Under the pieces are notes generated by a model. It searched no databases. It worked only from the letters and a program-made list of their open reading frames with translations, and was not told where the DNA came from. A stretch of DNA of 64,000 bases from positions 1,054,001-1,118,000 of the forward strand of contig NZ_CP092423.2 in NCBI RefSeq assembly GCF_022374895.2, given 5' to 3'. This document shows positions 30,348-41,548 of this stretch, in pieces. The DNA comes from Mycobacterium lentiflavum. GTDB taxonomy: Bacteria > Actinomycetota > Actinomycetes > Mycobacteriales > Mycobacteriaceae. Position 1 is the first letter of the stretch. Each line of letters begins with the position of its first letter. The translations under genes and the position numbers were made by a program.

Positions 30348-31523
30348 ATGGCGGCCGTGGCCGTTACCCCGATATCCCTGACACCCGGCGTCCTCGCTGA
30401 GGCCGTGGTGGATCTGGGTGCCGTCGAACACAACGTGCGTGTGCTGCGTGAGCACGCCGGTTCCGCCCGGGTGATGGCCGTCGTGAAGGCCGACGGCTAC
30501 GGCCACGGGGCCACCCGGGTCGCCCGGGCTGCGCTCGCCGCCGGGGCCGCCGAACTGGGTGTGGCCACCGTCGACGAGGCCCTGGCGCTGCGGGCCGACG
30601 GAATCTGCGCGCCGGTGGCTGCCTGGCTGCATCCGCCCGGCATCGACTTCGGTCCCGCACTGCTCGCCGACGTCGAGATCGCCGTGTCGTCGCTGCGTCA
30701 GCTCGACGAGGTGCTCGATGCGGCGGACCGGACGGGGCGCACCGCGACGGTGACCATCAAGGTCGACACCGGGCTGAACCGCAATGGCGTGCCCGCCGCG
30801 GAATACCCGGCGATGCTGCAGGCAGTGGGCTCCGGCGCCGCGGCCGGCGCGATCTGCCTGCGGGGGCTGATGTCGCACCTGGTCTTCGCCGATCAGCCGG
30901 ACAACCCCATCAATGACGTTCAGGCGCAACGATTCCGCGAGATGTTGGCGTTCGCGCGCGATCAGGGCGTGCGGTTCGAGGTGGCCCACCTGTCGAACTC
31001 CTCGGCGACGATGTCTCGCCCCGACCTGGCCTTCGATATGGTGCGGCCCGGCATCGCGGTCTACGGCCTGAGTCCCGTCCCCGCGCGCGGCGACCTGGGA
31101 CTGATACCGGCCATGACGGTGAAATGCGTTGTCGCACTGGTGAAATCGGTGCGTGCGGGGGAGGGCGTGTCGTATGCCCACACCTGGACCGCCGAACGTG
31201 ATACGACCGTGGCGCTGATGCCGGTCGGCTATGCCGACGGGGTGTTCCGGTCGCTGGGCGGACGGCTCGACGTGCTGATCAATGGCCGGCGACGTCCCGG
31301 CGTCGGGCGGATCTGCATGGACCAATTCCTCGTCGACCTCGGTCCTGGACCGGTCGACGTGGCCGAAGGCGACGAGGCGACTCTGTTCGGCCCCGGTGCC
31401 AATGGTGAACCCACCGCCCAGGATTGGGCCGATCTGCTCGGCACCATCCACTACGAAGTCGTCACCAGTCCGCGGGGGCGCATCGCCAGGACCTATCGCG
31501 AGGCCGAAACCGTTGGACGATAA
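30348..31523 (+). CDS. alr: Alanine racemase Alr
   Basis: Supplies D-alanine for peptidoglycan; the target of D-cycloserine. 391 residues from the ATG at 30348, with a GTG three codons later also possible. The PLP lysine is Lys47 in [11 protein letters not shown]; the opposing catalytic Tyr276 lies in [22 protein letters not shown] is conserved. Ortholog of Rv3423c. In this genome the next gene is a hydrolase whose start overlaps the alr stop by 11 bp. Confidence 0.96.
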   Translation: MAAVAVTPISLTPGVLAEAVVDLGAVEHNVRVLREHAGSARVMAVVKADGYGHGATRVARAALAAGAAELGVATVDEALALRADGICAPVAAWLHPPGIDFGPALLADVEIAVSSLRQLDEVLDAADRTGRTATVTIKVDTGLNRNGVPAAEYPAMLQAVGSGAAAGAICLRGLMSHLVFADQPDNPINDVQAQRFREMLAFARDQGVRFEVAHLSNSSATMSRPDLAFDMVRPGIAVYGLSPVPARGDLGLIPAMTVKCVVALVKSVRAGEGVSYAHTWTAERDTTVALMPVGYADGVFRSLGGRLDVLINGRRRPGVGRICMDQFLVDLGPGPVDVAEGDEATLFGPGANGEPTAQDWADLLGTIHYEVVTSPRGRIARTYREAETVGR

Positions 31524-32628
31524 GGAAACTCGCAGGCACCTGAGCGGAAGGGCTTGGCTTGCGGGAGGGGCGGGGCTGACTGCGGTCGCCACCATTGTCG
31601 CCGCTTCGATTCGCCGGTCGATGACGCAACGTGTCACGCGCACCGAGGACCCGTATGCCGACGAGGATTTCGAGCGCCTCAACAGCGACCGCAGCTATGT
31701 GGTGACCACGCCCGACGGCGTGCCGCTGGCGGTGCGCGAAGTCGGTCCACTGGACGCTGCGCTGACGATGGTCTTCGTGCACGGCTTCTGTCTGCGCATG
31801 GGTGCCTTCTACTTTCAGCGCAAGCGACTCGCTGAGAAGTGGGGCCCGCGGGTACGCATGGTCTTCTACGACCAGCGCGGACATGGGCGCTCGGGCTCGG
31901 CTTCGCCCGAGACCTACACGCTGACCCAGCTGGGGCAGGACCTCCAAAGCGTCCTGACCGAGGTGGCGCCGCGTGGGGTGATCGTGTTGGTCGGCCATTC
32001 GATGGGCGGCATGACGGTGTTGTCGCATGCCCGGCAGTACCCGGACCAGTACGGTAGCCGCATCGTCGGTGCGGCGCTGATTTCCTCTGCCGCCGAAGGG
32101 GTTACCCGCTCGCCGCTGGGTGAGATCCTGAAAAACCCGGCGGTGGAGGCACTGCGGTTCACCGCCCGGTCGGCGCCGAAGCTGATGCATCGCGGCCGCA
32201 ATGTGTCGCGATCGCTGATCGGCCCGATTTTGCGGGCCGCGTCCTACAGCGATCTACATGTCAGCCGCAGTCTGGACGCGTTCTCCCAGCGGATGATGAA
32301 CGGCACCCCGATCCCCACGATGGTGGGGTTCCTGCACGCGCTGGAAACCCACGACGAAACCGCCGGCCTGTGGACGTTGCTGCGGATCCCGACTCTGATC
32401 GCTTGCGGCGACCACGATCTGATCACGCCGGACGAGTACTCGCGGAAGATGGCGGCCTCGCTGCCGCGCTCGGAGCTGGTCATCGTCAACGGGGCCAGTC
32501 ACCTGGCCCTGCTGGACAAGCCCGAGGCCATCAACGACGGATTGGTCCGGCTGGTCAATCGGGCCATTCCGGGCAGAATGACCTTGTGGTACAGGCGAAC
32601 TCGACAACGGCTGCGGCGCCGTGGCTGA
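31513..32628 (+). CDS. Membrane-anchored alpha/beta hydrolase
   Basis: 371 residues from a TTG at 31513 overlapping the end of alr. The first ~40 residues hold a basic stretch and one hydrophobic anchor ([18 protein letters not shown]). The hydrolase domain has the oxyanion strand [22 protein letters not shown], the nucleophile Ser163 in GHSMGGM, an Asp in CGDHDLITP and a His in GASHLAL, so it should be active. The substrate is unknown, possibly a lipid ester. It lies between alr and tsaE and overlaps tsaE by 8 bp, so it is part of the same transcript. I do not recall it at this site in M. tuberculosis. Confidence 0.88.
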   Translation: MDDKETRRHLSGRAWLAGGAGLTAVATIVAASIRRSMTQRVTRTEDPYADEDFERLNSDRSYVVTTPDGVPLAVREVGPLDAALTMVFVHGFCLRMGAFYFQRKRLAEKWGPRVRMVFYDQRGHGRSGSASPETYTLTQLGQDLQSVLTEVAPRGVIVLVGHSMGGMTVLSHARQYPDQYGSRIVGAALISSAAEGVTRSPLGEILKNPAVEALRFTARSAPKLMHRGRNVSRSLIGPILRAASYSDLHVSRSLDAFSQRMMNGTPIPTMVGFLHALETHDETAGLWTLLRIPTLIACGDHDLITPDEYSRKMAASLPRSELVIVNGASHLALLDKPEAINDGLVRLVNRAIPGRMTLWYRRTRQRLRRRG

Positions 32629-33094
32629 GCTCAGATCCGGTTCAGGCATGGCGACCTGCGAGCGCGTCGAGGACACGATTGCGCTCGGGGCGCGGTTGGG
32701 ACAGCAGCTGCGCGCCGGTGATGTCGTGGTGCTCTCCGGCCCGCTCGGAGCGGGAAAGACCGTGTTGGCCAAGGGAATTGCGGAGGCGATGGACGTCGAC
32801 GGCCCGGTCACTTCGCCGACGTACGTGTTGGCCCGCGTGCACCCGCCGCGGCGGGCGGGCGCGCCGACGATGGTTCACGTCGACGTGTACCGGCTGCTGG
32901 ACCACCGGGGCGCGGACCTGCTCGGGGAACTCGATTCACTGGACCTCGACAGCGATCTCGAGGACGCGGTCGTCGTGGTGGAGTGGGGCGAGGGCCTGGC
33001 CGAACGCCTCTCCGAACGGTATCTCGACATCCGGCTGGAGCGGGTCAGCGGATCCGACGTGCGGATCGCGACGTGGGAGTGGGGCCGGCCGTGA
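32621..33094 (+). CDS. tsaE: tRNA t6A biosynthesis ATPase TsaE
   Basis: ATPase that drives turnover of the TsaB-TsaD complex in making N6-threonylcarbamoyladenosine at tRNA position 37. 157 residues, GTG start. The P-loop is SGPLGAGKTVLAKG; SPTYVLA and VHVDVYRL are family motifs; VVVEWGEGL is the Walker B-like region. It overlaps the hydrolase upstream by 8 bp and tsaB downstream in GTGA. Confidence 0.93.
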   Translation: MAELRSGSGMATCERVEDTIALGARLGQQLRAGDVVVLSGPLGAGKTVLAKGIAEAMDVDGPVTSPTYVLARVHPPRRAGAPTMVHVDVYRLLDHRGADLLGELDSLDLDSDLEDAVVVVEWGEGLAERLSERYLDIRLERVSGSDVRIATWEWGRP

Positions 33095-33720
33095 GCCTGA
33101 TCTTGACTCTGGACACCGCCACCCCCGCGGTGACGGCCGGCATCGTCCGCCGCGATGGCGCCGAGTGCACGGTGCTGGCCGAACAGGTCACCGTCGACGC
33201 CCGCGCCCACGCCGAACGGCTGACCCCGAATGTGCTTGCCGCGCTGGCCGAAGCCGGTCTGGCGATGACCGACCTCGACGCCGTCGTGGTCGGCTGCGGC
33301 CCGGGCCCGTTCACCGGTCTGCGCGCCGGGATGGCTTCGGCTGCCGCCTACGGCCACGCGCTGGATATCCCGGTGCGGGGGGTCTGCAGCTTGGACGCCA
33401 TCGGCGCGCTGACCACGGGCGACACCCTGGTGGTCACCGATGCTCGGCGGCGCGAGGTCTACTGGGCCCGATACAACGACGGGTTCCGCAGGGCCGGCCC
33501 GGCGGTCAACGCGCCCGGCGACGTCGACCCCGGACCGGCGACAGCGGTCGCCGGCTCGCCCGCGCACGCTGCGCTGTTCGGTCTTGCGGTCTGCGAACCC
33601 GTCCATCCGACTCCGGCCGGCCTGGTCGCCGCGGTTCCCGACTGGTCGCAGCCGCCATTGCCGCTGGTGGCGCTGTATCTGCGCCGGCCCGACGCCAAGC
33701 CCCCGGCGGGCCGGGGATGA
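33091..33720 (+). CDS. tsaB: tRNA t6A biosynthesis protein TsaB
   Basis: 209 residues with an ASKHA-type fold (LTLDTATPAVTAG; VVVGCGPGPFTGLRAGMASA). TsaB is the non-catalytic dimerization partner of TsaD. GTG start overlapping the tsaE stop; its own stop shares ATGA with rimI. Ortholog of Rv3421c. Confidence 0.93.
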   Translation: MSLILTLDTATPAVTAGIVRRDGAECTVLAEQVTVDARAHAERLTPNVLAALAEAGLAMTDLDAVVVGCGPGPFTGLRAGMASAAAYGHALDIPVRGVCSLDAIGALTTGDTLVVTDARRREVYWARYNDGFRRAGPAVNAPGDVDPGPATAVAGSPAHAALFGLAVCEPVHPTPAGLVAAVPDWSQPPLPLVALYLRRPDAKPPAGRG

Positions 33721-34184
33721 CCGCCGGCAGCGAACCCGTGACGATCGGCGCGCTGACCCGCGCCGACGCGCAGCGGTGTGCGCAACTGGAAGCCCAGCTG
33801 TTCGACGGCGACGACCCCTGGCCCGCGGCGGCATTCAATCGCGAATTGGCCAGTGCCCACAATCATTACGTGGGCGCGCGTACCGCCGGCATTCTCGTCG
33901 GCTACGCCGGCATCTCCAGGTTGGGCCGCACCCCGCCGTTCGAATACGAGGTGCACACGATCGGCGTCGACCCGCAATACCAGGGCCAGGGCATCGGCCG
34001 CCGGCTGCTCGGGGAGCTGCTCGAGTTCGCCGACGGCGGCGTCGTCTACCTCGAGGTCCGTACCGACAACGAGGCCGCCATCGCGCTCTACCGTAGCGTG
34101 GGTTTCGAGCAGATCGGCCTGCGCAAGCGCTACTACCGAGTCAGCGGCGCGGACGCGTACACGATGCGGCGGGAAGCACTATGA
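33717..34184 (+). CDS. rimI: GNAT N-acetyltransferase RimI
   Basis: 155 residues with the GNAT acetyl-CoA loop [12 protein letters not shown] and [22 protein letters not shown]. RimI acetylates protein N-termini, classically ribosomal protein S18. It sits between tsaB and tsaD with ATGA overlaps on both sides, an arrangement conserved in mycobacteria (Rv3420c). Confidence 0.93.
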   Translation: MTAGSEPVTIGALTRADAQRCAQLEAQLFDGDDPWPAAAFNRELASAHNHYVGARTAGILVGYAGISRLGRTPPFEYEVHTIGVDPQYQGQGIGRRLLGELLEFADGGVVYLEVRTDNEAAIALYRSVGFEQIGLRKRYYRVSGADAYTMRREAL

Positions 34185-35206
34185 CGACAGTATTGGCCAT
34201 CGAAACCTCTTGTGACGAAACAGGAGTCGGCATCGCCCGGCTCGACGCCGACGGCACCGTCACACTGCTGGCCGACGAGGTGGCCTCCAGCGTCGACGAG
34301 CACGTCCGGTTCGGCGGTGTGGTCCCCGAAATCGCCTCCCGCGCCCACCTGGAGGCGCTCGGACCGGCCATGCGCCGCGCACTGGCCGCCGCCGAACTGG
34401 ACAAGCCGGACGTCGTCGCCGCGACCATCGGGCCCGGGCTGGCCGGCGCCTTGCTGGTGGGAGTGGCTGCGGCCAAAGCGTATTCGGCCGCGTGGAGCGT
34501 GCCGTTCTACGCGGTGAACCACCTGGGCGGGCACCTGGCCGCCGATGTATACGAGCATGGGCCGCTGCCCGAGTGTGTGGCACTGCTGGTGTCCGGCGGG
34601 CACACGCATCTGCTGCACGTGCGGTCGCTCGGTGAGCCGATCTTCGAGCTCGGCAGCACCGTCGACGACGCCGCGGGCGAGGCCTACGACAAGGTGGCCC
34701 GCCTGCTGGGTCTGGGCTATCCGGGCGGCCGGGTCCTCGACGAGCTGGCCCGCACCGGCGACCGCGACGCCATCGCGTTCCCGCGCGGCATGACCGGCCC
34801 GCGAGACGACCCGCACGCGTTCAGCTTCTCCGGCCTCAAGACCGCGGTCGCGCGGTACGTGGAAAGCAACCCCGACGCGGTTCAGGCCGACATCGCCGCC
34901 GGATTCCAGGAAGCCGTCGCCGACGTGCTGACCATGAAGGCGGTGCGCGCGGCCACCGGGCTCGGCGTCCACACGCTACTGATCGCCGGGGGAGTGGCCG
35001 CCAACTCGCGGCTGCGCGAGCTGGCCACCGCGCGCTGCGCCGAGGCGGGCCTGGCGCTGCGTATCCCCAGGCCACGGCTGTGCACCGACAACGGCGCGAT
35101 GATCGCGTCCTTCGCCGCGCACCTGGTTGGTGCGGGTGCGGCTCCGTCACCGCTGGACGTACCCAGCGACCCGGGGCTGCCGGTGGTAAAAGGCCAGGTG
35201 GGCTGA
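34181..35206 (+). CDS. tsaD: tRNA N6-adenosine threonylcarbamoyltransferase TsaD
   Basis: Catalytic subunit that transfers threonylcarbamoyl to A37 of ANN-decoding tRNAs. 341 residues. It starts [14 protein letters not shown]. The metal site is in [11 protein letters not shown] (two His), with VSGGHTHLL and [11 protein letters not shown] also conserved. ATG overlapping the rimI stop. Ortholog of gcp (Rv3419c). Last gene of the operon; the groES promoter follows. Confidence 0.96.
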   Translation: MTTVLAIETSCDETGVGIARLDADGTVTLLADEVASSVDEHVRFGGVVPEIASRAHLEALGPAMRRALAAAELDKPDVVAATIGPGLAGALLVGVAAAKAYSAAWSVPFYAVNHLGGHLAADVYEHGPLPECVALLVSGGHTHLLHVRSLGEPIFELGSTVDDAAGEAYDKVARLLGLGYPGGRVLDELARTGDRDAIAFPRGMTGPRDDPHAFSFSGLKTAVARYVESNPDAVQADIAAGFQEAVADVLTMKAVRAATGLGVHTLLIAGGVAANSRLRELATARCAEAGLALRIPRPRLCTDNGAMIASFAAHLVGAGAAPSPLDVPSDPGLPVVKGQVG

Positions 35207-35251
35207 GCTCAGAGCGTAATTCCGTAGGAAGCAGCGGGGTGGCCTTGAGTG

Positions 35252-35278
35252 CTAGCACTCTCATGTATAGAGTGCTAG
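35252..35278. promoter_or_regulatory. CIRCE operator (HrcA box) of groES-groEL1
   Basis: Perfect inverted repeat CTAGCACTC-N9-GAGTGCTAG, the classic CIRCE layout, 170 bp before groES. HrcA binds CIRCE and represses chaperonin genes until heat or folding stress. TATAGA at 35266-35271 is a -10-like sequence overlapping the operator. Confidence 0.9.
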
Positions 35279-35447
35279 GTGGCAATCGGGCGATCCCCTG
35301 TGTCGGCACCCGCGACGACGACCCAAGGGCACGGCCGAATGCCGAAACATCTGGTAAATGGACGGTTCGGGCAAGCCCTGGGCCGACCGCCAACTCCAGT
35401 CCGGGCGAGCGTCCCGGACCCGATCCAAATAGTGGAGGGCTCCAATC

Positions 35448-35750
35448 GTGGCGAAGGTGAAGATCAAGCCACTCGAGGACAAGATCCTCGTGCAGGCCAA
35501 CGAGGCCGAGACCACGACCGCGTCCGGTCTGGTCATTCCTGACACCGCCAAGGAGAAGCCGCAAGAAGGCACCGTCGTCGCAGTCGGCCCCGGCCGGTGG
35601 GACGAGGACGGCGACAAGCGGATCCCGCTCGACGTGTCGGAGGGTGACACCGTCATCTACAGCAAGTACGGCGGCACCGAGATCAAGTACGGCGGCGAGG
35701 AATACCTGATCCTGTCGGCACGCGACGTGCTGGCTGTCGTATCCAAGTAA
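35448..35750 (+). CDS. groES: Co-chaperonin GroES
   Basis: 100 residues, the usual length, starting [20 protein letters not shown], with the mobile loop ([18 protein letters not shown]) and the roof segment [12 protein letters not shown] start at 35448 behind GGAGGG. Caps GroEL. It has a ~170-bp leader after the CIRCE element and is co-transcribed with groEL1. Confidence 0.97.
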   Translation: MAKVKIKPLEDKILVQANEAETTTASGLVIPDTAKEKPQEGTVVAVGPGRWDEDGDKRIPLDVSEGDTVIYSKYGGTEIKYGGEEYLILSARDVLAVVSK

Positions 35751-35819
35751 CGAACCGTGTTCCGCCCCGGCGATCCCTGTGCGCAAGCACGGGTGATTTC
35801 CGGGGCGGCATGCGTTTAA

Positions 35820-37451
<1,632 letters not shown>

Positions 37452-37467
37452 GTGAGTTTGTGCGCAG

Positions 37468-37497
37468 CACCCCCGGTCGTTTGGCCGGGGGTGTTTC
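37468..37497 (+). terminator. Intrinsic terminator after groEL1
   Basis: Perfect 9-bp stem CACCCCCGG / CCGGGGGTG (37468-37476 and 37485-37493), 8-nt loop, followed by TTTC. It begins 17 bp after the groEL1 stop. Confidence 0.8.
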
Positions 37498-37523
37498 GTG
37501 TTCGACGTCAGCGCGCCGGTTGC

Positions 37524-37562
37524 TAGGCTGGCCGCACCATGACGTGGGGGGCACGAGGGTGA
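37524..37562 (+). promoter_or_regulatory. Promoter with possible leaderless 7-codon ORF before the Pro-rich membrane gene
   Basis: TAGGCT (37524-37529) fits a mycobacterial -10 (TANNNT), with TTCGAC 17 bp upstream. An ATG at 37539, near the expected transcript start, opens a 7-codon frame (MTWGARG) whose TGA overlaps the GTG of the next gene in GTGA. This may be a leaderless upstream ORF that couples translation. Confidence 0.4.
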
Positions 37563-38299
37563 ACTATCCGCAGCAGTGGCCGCCGCCGCAACCACCGCAG
37601 TACCCGCAGCAATGGCCGCCGCCCTACCCGCAGCCTTATCCGCCCCCGCCCAACCCGCCGCCGCCCGCGCCGCGTAAGACCAATCGCGCACTGATCGTCG
37701 TGCTTTCGATCGCCGCGATCGTCCTGCTCGTACCCGCGGCGATCATCGGGTTTTTCGTGGTCCGCGATATTGCCCGCGACGGGCGCGGCGAAAGTAGGAA
37801 GGCCGCCTCCATCACGGACTTCAATGCGGTATGCGATGGCGGGTCGATCAGCAACGCCGCCACCTACGCGAAGCCGTACCAGATCGTCGCGTTCGCACCA
37901 GACGACGAGCCGAACCCGATGCGCGAAATGACAGACACTCACTGGAGTGAAGTGTTGCTCGACTCCCGTGCCGATTATCGGGCGAATCCCGACGACTTCC
38001 GGTCGGTGAATGTTGTTGCCTGCCTTACCCGCAAGTCTGAGACCGAGGTTAAGTCACTTACCTGCGACTTCAAAACTGACACGGGCGAACACGTGAGCGT
38101 CGACTACTACGCCGTCCAGTACAACATCGAACTTCGCGAGGCGAAGACGGGCAAGCAGATCGAACAACTGGGAACAGTCGACGGTCCCGCGGCCAGCTGC
38201 CCCTTCCTGTTATGGGTCAACAAACGCGAGCGGAAAGCCTACGCGGGACCGGATCATGCGGCGGTCGACGCCAAGCTCGCTGAATTCGCGCACGGTTAA
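37559..38299 (+). CDS. Proline-rich single-span membrane protein, unknown function
   Basis: 246 residues from the GTG at 37559. Residues 1-40 are almost all Pro, Gln and Tyr (QQWPPPYPQPYPPPPNPPPP). One membrane span follows at about residues 45-70 (ALIVVLSIAAIVLLVPAAII), and then an outer domain with four Cys (FNAVCDGG; VVACLTR; LTCDFK; AASCPFLLW) that could form two disulfides. No catalytic motif is visible. This layout, a Pro-rich tail plus one helix plus a Cys-paired domain, is common in actinobacterial envelope proteins. It stands alone between the groEL1 terminator and the TetR gene. Confidence 0.7.
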   Translation: MNYPQQWPPPQPPQYPQQWPPPYPQPYPPPPNPPPPAPRKTNRALIVVLSIAAIVLLVPAAIIGFFVVRDIARDGRGESRKAASITDFNAVCDGGSISNAATYAKPYQIVAFAPDDEPNPMREMTDTHWSEVLLDSRADYRANPDDFRSVNVVACLTRKSETEVKSLTCDFKTDTGEHVSVDYYAVQYNIELREAKTGKQIEQLGTVDGPAASCPFLLWVNKRERKAYAGPDHAAVDAKLAEFAHG

Positions 38300-38449
38300 C
38301 AGGCCCGGGGCATGCAGTCCCTTGCATCCGGTGTCAGAGGCCGGCGATGACGATGCCCACGCCCACGACAATTGCCACCGACAGGGAAACCAACAACAAG
38401 CTGACAACCGCTTCCTTTGCCGCTGAGGGCCCGTGGTGGGCCGCGCGCG

Positions 38450-39244
38450 TTAGTCGGGCGCGACCGCGCGCACGAAGTTCTCCGCGAATACGTCGCAAAC
38501 CGTGTCGACCTCAGGCATCGACCACCCGAGGACATTCGGCAACAACGGCCGAGTGAGCATGTGAATCATGATGGGGCCCAACAGTTGTTGGGCCACCAGT
38601 GGTAGGGGCAGGTCGCGGATACGCCCGGCACTGATCTCTGCTCCGAACCAGCCGCCGAGAACGGCGAGCAGGCGCGGTGGACCGTAGGCCGCAAGTGTTT
38701 GCACGGCCGGACTGGTGGGCCGCGCGAAGGCTTCGGCGAAAATCGCCGGGGCGACGCGGGGTTCGCGGCTCAGCGCATTCGACACCGTTCGGTAGAAGCC
38801 GCGCACCGTCTCGAGCAAGTCATCGCTGGGACGCGCCAGGTATTCCTCGATGTCCAGGATCGGGCTGTGCTGTTCGAAGACCGCTCGCATCAACTCGTCG
38901 CGTCCACCGAAAACCGCGTGCAGGCTGTAGACCGAGCAATCGGCGCGGGCGGCGACAGCTTCCAATGTTGCTGCGGCAAGGCCGAATTCGCTGATCAATG
39001 CTGCGGCGGCCGCCACCGCCCGGGTGCGAACCGGGGGTAAGCCGCCGGGGTCGACTCCGGCCGCACGCACGGCGTCATTCAGGGCGGTGCGGGATCCGTC
39101 GAAGCGCCGCAACAGGGTGCTGCGGGATATCCCCGCCTCCGCGGCGATCATCGCGACGGGAACGTCGGCCACATCCTTGCCCAGCTTTTCGGCGGCGCGT
39201 AGTGCGGCCGCCACCACGTCGGGTGTTTCAACCGATCGCGCCAT
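38450..39244 (-). CDS. TetR-family regulator with two HTH regions
   Basis: 264 residues from the ATG at 39244 behind GGGAGGCG. Two helix-turn-helix-like regions are visible: VPVAMIAAEAGISRSTLLRR at about residues 27-47 and TLEAVAARADCSVYSLHAVF at about 93-112; the latter fits the usual TetR N-terminal domain (FGGRDELMRAVFEQH). The C-terminal half is the helical ligand and dimer domain. It is divergent from the FAD monooxygenase, with a palindrome in the shared promoter, so it probably represses that gene and itself. Confidence 0.8.
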   Translation of the reverse strand: MARSVETPDVVAAALRAAEKLGKDVADVPVAMIAAEAGISRSTLLRRFDGSRTALNDAVRAAGVDPGGLPPVRTRAVAAAAALISEFGLAAATLEAVAARADCSVYSLHAVFGGRDELMRAVFEQHSPILDIEEYLARPSDDLLETVRGFYRTVSNALSREPRVAPAIFAEAFARPTSPAVQTLAAYGPPRLLAVLGGWFGAEISAGRIRDLPLPLVAQQLLGPIMIHMLTRPLLPNVLGWSMPEVDTVCDVFAENFVRAVAPD

Positions 39245-39264
39245 ATCGCCTCCCTGGTTCCTTG

Positions 39265-39282
39265 ATACATTACTTGATGTAT
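39265..39282. promoter_or_regulatory. Candidate TetR operator
   Basis: Inverted repeat ATACAT-N6-ATGTAT in the 78-bp gap between the divergent TetR and FAD-monooxygenase genes. It sits 20 bp from the tetR start and 40 bp from the monooxygenase start, a typical autoregulated position. Confidence 0.55.
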
Positions 39283-39322
39283 GCTGCAATAGTATTCCAA
39301 ACCGGACGAGGAGTCGTGAAGC

Positions 39323-40531
39323 ATGACGAAAGTTCTGCAGACCCAGGTATGTGTCGCCGGGGGCGGACCCGCCGGCATGGTGCACGCTCTGCTGCTCGCC
39401 CGCGCCGGCATCCCGGTGGTGGTCTTGGAAAAGCACAACGATTTCCTGCGTGACTTCCGTGGCGACACCGTGCACCCAAGCACCCTGCGGATCATGGACG
39501 AGTTGGGGTTCATCGACGATTTCTTGACGCTGCCACACACCAAGATCGACCGTCTGGCCTTCGACACCGGTGGCTCGATTCGCACGTTAGGCGACTTCAA
39601 GGTACTCAAACGGCTCGGCTTCAAACAGCCCTACATCGCGATGATGCCGCAGTGGGACTTTCTCGACTTTCTCGCCGAAAAGGCTTCTGCCTATCCGGAA
39701 TTCACCTTGGTCCGCAACGCGGAGGTCAACGACCTGATCTTCGACGGCGACCGGGTGATTGGCGTGCGCACGCCGGATCTGGAAGTGCGGGCTGAGTTGG
39801 TGATCGCCGCCGACGGGCGCAAGTCCGCGGTGCGCGCCGCCGCGGGACTGCAGACCGCGCAGGCGCACTCCCCGATGGATGTGCTGTGGTTCCGGCTGAA
39901 GTGGCGTCCCGGCGATCCCCGGGAGCTGTTCGGCGTCGCCCGTAAGGGCCTGATGATGGCCATGATCTACCGGGGCGACTATTGGCAGGTCGCCTACCTC
40001 ATGCCGAAGGGGGCCAGCCCGCGCGGTGGATCGCTGGAGGAGTTCAAGGAAAAGATCGTCACCGCGCAACCGCGGCTGCGTGCGCACGTCAACGATCTGA
40101 CCTCGTGGGACGACACCAGCGAGCTCGACGTGCGGGTAGACCGGCTGCAGACGTGGTGGCGCACCGGGCTGCTGTGCATCGGCGATGCCGCGCATGCCAT
40201 GTCACCGGCCGGTGGGGTCGGCATCAACCTTGCGGTGGCCGACGCGGTCGCCGCGGCCAACATCCTGTGTGCTCCGCTGCGCGAAGGCCGGCTGAACGAC
40301 ACCGACCTGGCCAAAGTGCAGCGGCGCCGCGAGCTGCCCACCCGGATCATCCAGGCAGCTCAGGTGTTCGTGCAGGACCGGGTGGTCGCGCCCAATTTGA
40401 GCGGTGACCTGTCGCCGATCCAGATTCCGAAGATCGTCGGATGGGGCCCGCTGCAAGCGCTTCCGCCGATTTTTGTCGGCCGCGGTTTCCGCCCCGAGCA
40501 TGTCCGCACTCCCAACGTACACGCTGCTTGA
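39323..40531 (+). CDS. FAD-dependent aromatic-ring-hydroxylase-like monooxygenase
   Basis: 402 residues. It has the Rossmann dinucleotide motif VCVAGGGPAGMVHALLLARAG, the second-strand acid VVLEKHNDFLRDFRGDTVHP, the DG fingerprint LVIAADGRKSAVR and the GD motif LLCIGDAAHAMSPAGGVGINLAVADA. This is the class A flavoprotein monooxygenase pattern (PHBH family). The substrate is unknown. It is divergent from, and probably controlled by, the TetR gene. Confidence 0.88.
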   Translation: MTKVLQTQVCVAGGGPAGMVHALLLARAGIPVVVLEKHNDFLRDFRGDTVHPSTLRIMDELGFIDDFLTLPHTKIDRLAFDTGGSIRTLGDFKVLKRLGFKQPYIAMMPQWDFLDFLAEKASAYPEFTLVRNAEVNDLIFDGDRVIGVRTPDLEVRAELVIAADGRKSAVRAAAGLQTAQAHSPMDVLWFRLKWRPGDPRELFGVARKGLMMAMIYRGDYWQVAYLMPKGASPRGGSLEEFKEKIVTAQPRLRAHVNDLTSWDDTSELDVRVDRLQTWWRTGLLCIGDAAHAMSPAGGVGINLAVADAVAAANILCAPLREGRLNDTDLAKVQRRRELPTRIIQAAQVFVQDRVVAPNLSGDLSPIQIPKIVGWGPLQALPPIFVGRGFRPEHVRTPNVHAA

Positions 40532-40567
40532 CGCTTGCCGACGTCCGCGGCGGGGTACACGTCTGCG

Positions 40568-41548
40568 GTGACGTCGACGGAATCAGCCTGTCCGAAACGC
40601 ATGGAGTTCGGGCCATGCGGCGGGGTGCGGCCCGACGGGCAGTGCGAAATGCGCCCCGGCGACTGCGCATTCGGCGATGTCGTACGGTGGTCGGGAGTGC
40701 AGCCTGCACCGCGACCCGTGCGCGCGCCACTGGTGTTGACCGACTTCAGCGCTACGCCGTTCGACCGCAACGACATCGCGGCGACGGCCGCCGTCCTTGC
40801 CTCCGGATGCGATGCCGTCCTGGTCGGTGAGCATCAGAACAAACCGGACTTCCCCCCAACGCTGATGGGCTCACTGTTGCTGGATGCCGGCGTCACGCCC
40901 TGGATCACGCTGTCATGTCGGGACCGCAACCGGGTCGTGCTCGAGCAGGAGCTCCGAGGGCTGCACACCCTCGGCGTGGAAACGGTGTTGTGTGTGACCG
41001 GAGACGGGCGCGGCTACGACGTGCGGCCGGACGTCACGCAGACCTTCGATCTCGACGGGCCGCGGCTGGTCGCGCTGGCCGCCTCGGTGGGGATGATCGC
41101 GGCGGTACCCGAAACGCCGACGGCGCCGCCCGTGCACGCCCGGCCCGATCGCTTGGTCCAGAAGCAGCGCGCGGGAGCGAGTTTGGCGGTGCTCAACCAC
41201 GTTCCGTTCCCGAAGATGATCGACGAGTTCATGGTCGCGGCGACGTCGGCGGGCTTGTCCATCCCGGTGATCGCGGCGGTCGCGGTGTTCACCGACAGCG
41301 TGTCGGCAGCGGTGCTCCAGGGGCTGCCCGGACTCGAACTCGACCAGGCCGTCACCGAACAAGTGCTCGACGCCGCCGATCCGGTGGCGGCCGGGATCGC
41401 CGCGGCGGTCGAGGAGGCGCGCGCGCTGCTGTGCATCGAGGGTGTCGACGGCGTCAACGTCTCCGGTCTCGCATCGGCCTCGGGCGGCCGGGTAGGAGCC
41501 GAAATCAAAGCCGAGGTGGGTCGTCTGATCCTGGAGGAGGTGTCGTGA
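40568..41548 (+). CDS. MetF-like methylenetetrahydrofolate reductase with N-terminal Cys motif
   Basis: About 326 residues; the start is uncertain (GTG at 40568 or TTG at 40535). The N-terminus carries CPKRMEFGPCGGVRPDGQCE, a Cys motif seen in MTHFR-C/MetV-like proteins, followed by a MetF-like TIM barrel (GVETVLCVTGDGRGYDV, the flavin-site region). It could reduce methylene-tetrahydrofolate or take part in methyl transfer. It overlaps the following methyltransferase in GTGA, so the two are coupled. The FAD monooxygenase ends 36 bp upstream, so all three may share a transcript. Confidence 0.72.
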   Translation: MTSTESACPKRMEFGPCGGVRPDGQCEMRPGDCAFGDVVRWSGVQPAPRPVRAPLVLTDFSATPFDRNDIAATAAVLASGCDAVLVGEHQNKPDFPPTLMGSLLLDAGVTPWITLSCRDRNRVVLEQELRGLHTLGVETVLCVTGDGRGYDVRPDVTQTFDLDGPRLVALAASVGMIAAVPETPTAPPVHARPDRLVQKQRAGASLAVLNHVPFPKMIDEFMVAATSAGLSIPVIAAVAVFTDSVSAAVLQGLPGLELDQAVTEQVLDAADPVAAGIAAAVEEARALLCIEGVDGVNVSGLASASGGRVGAEIKAEVGRLILEEVS

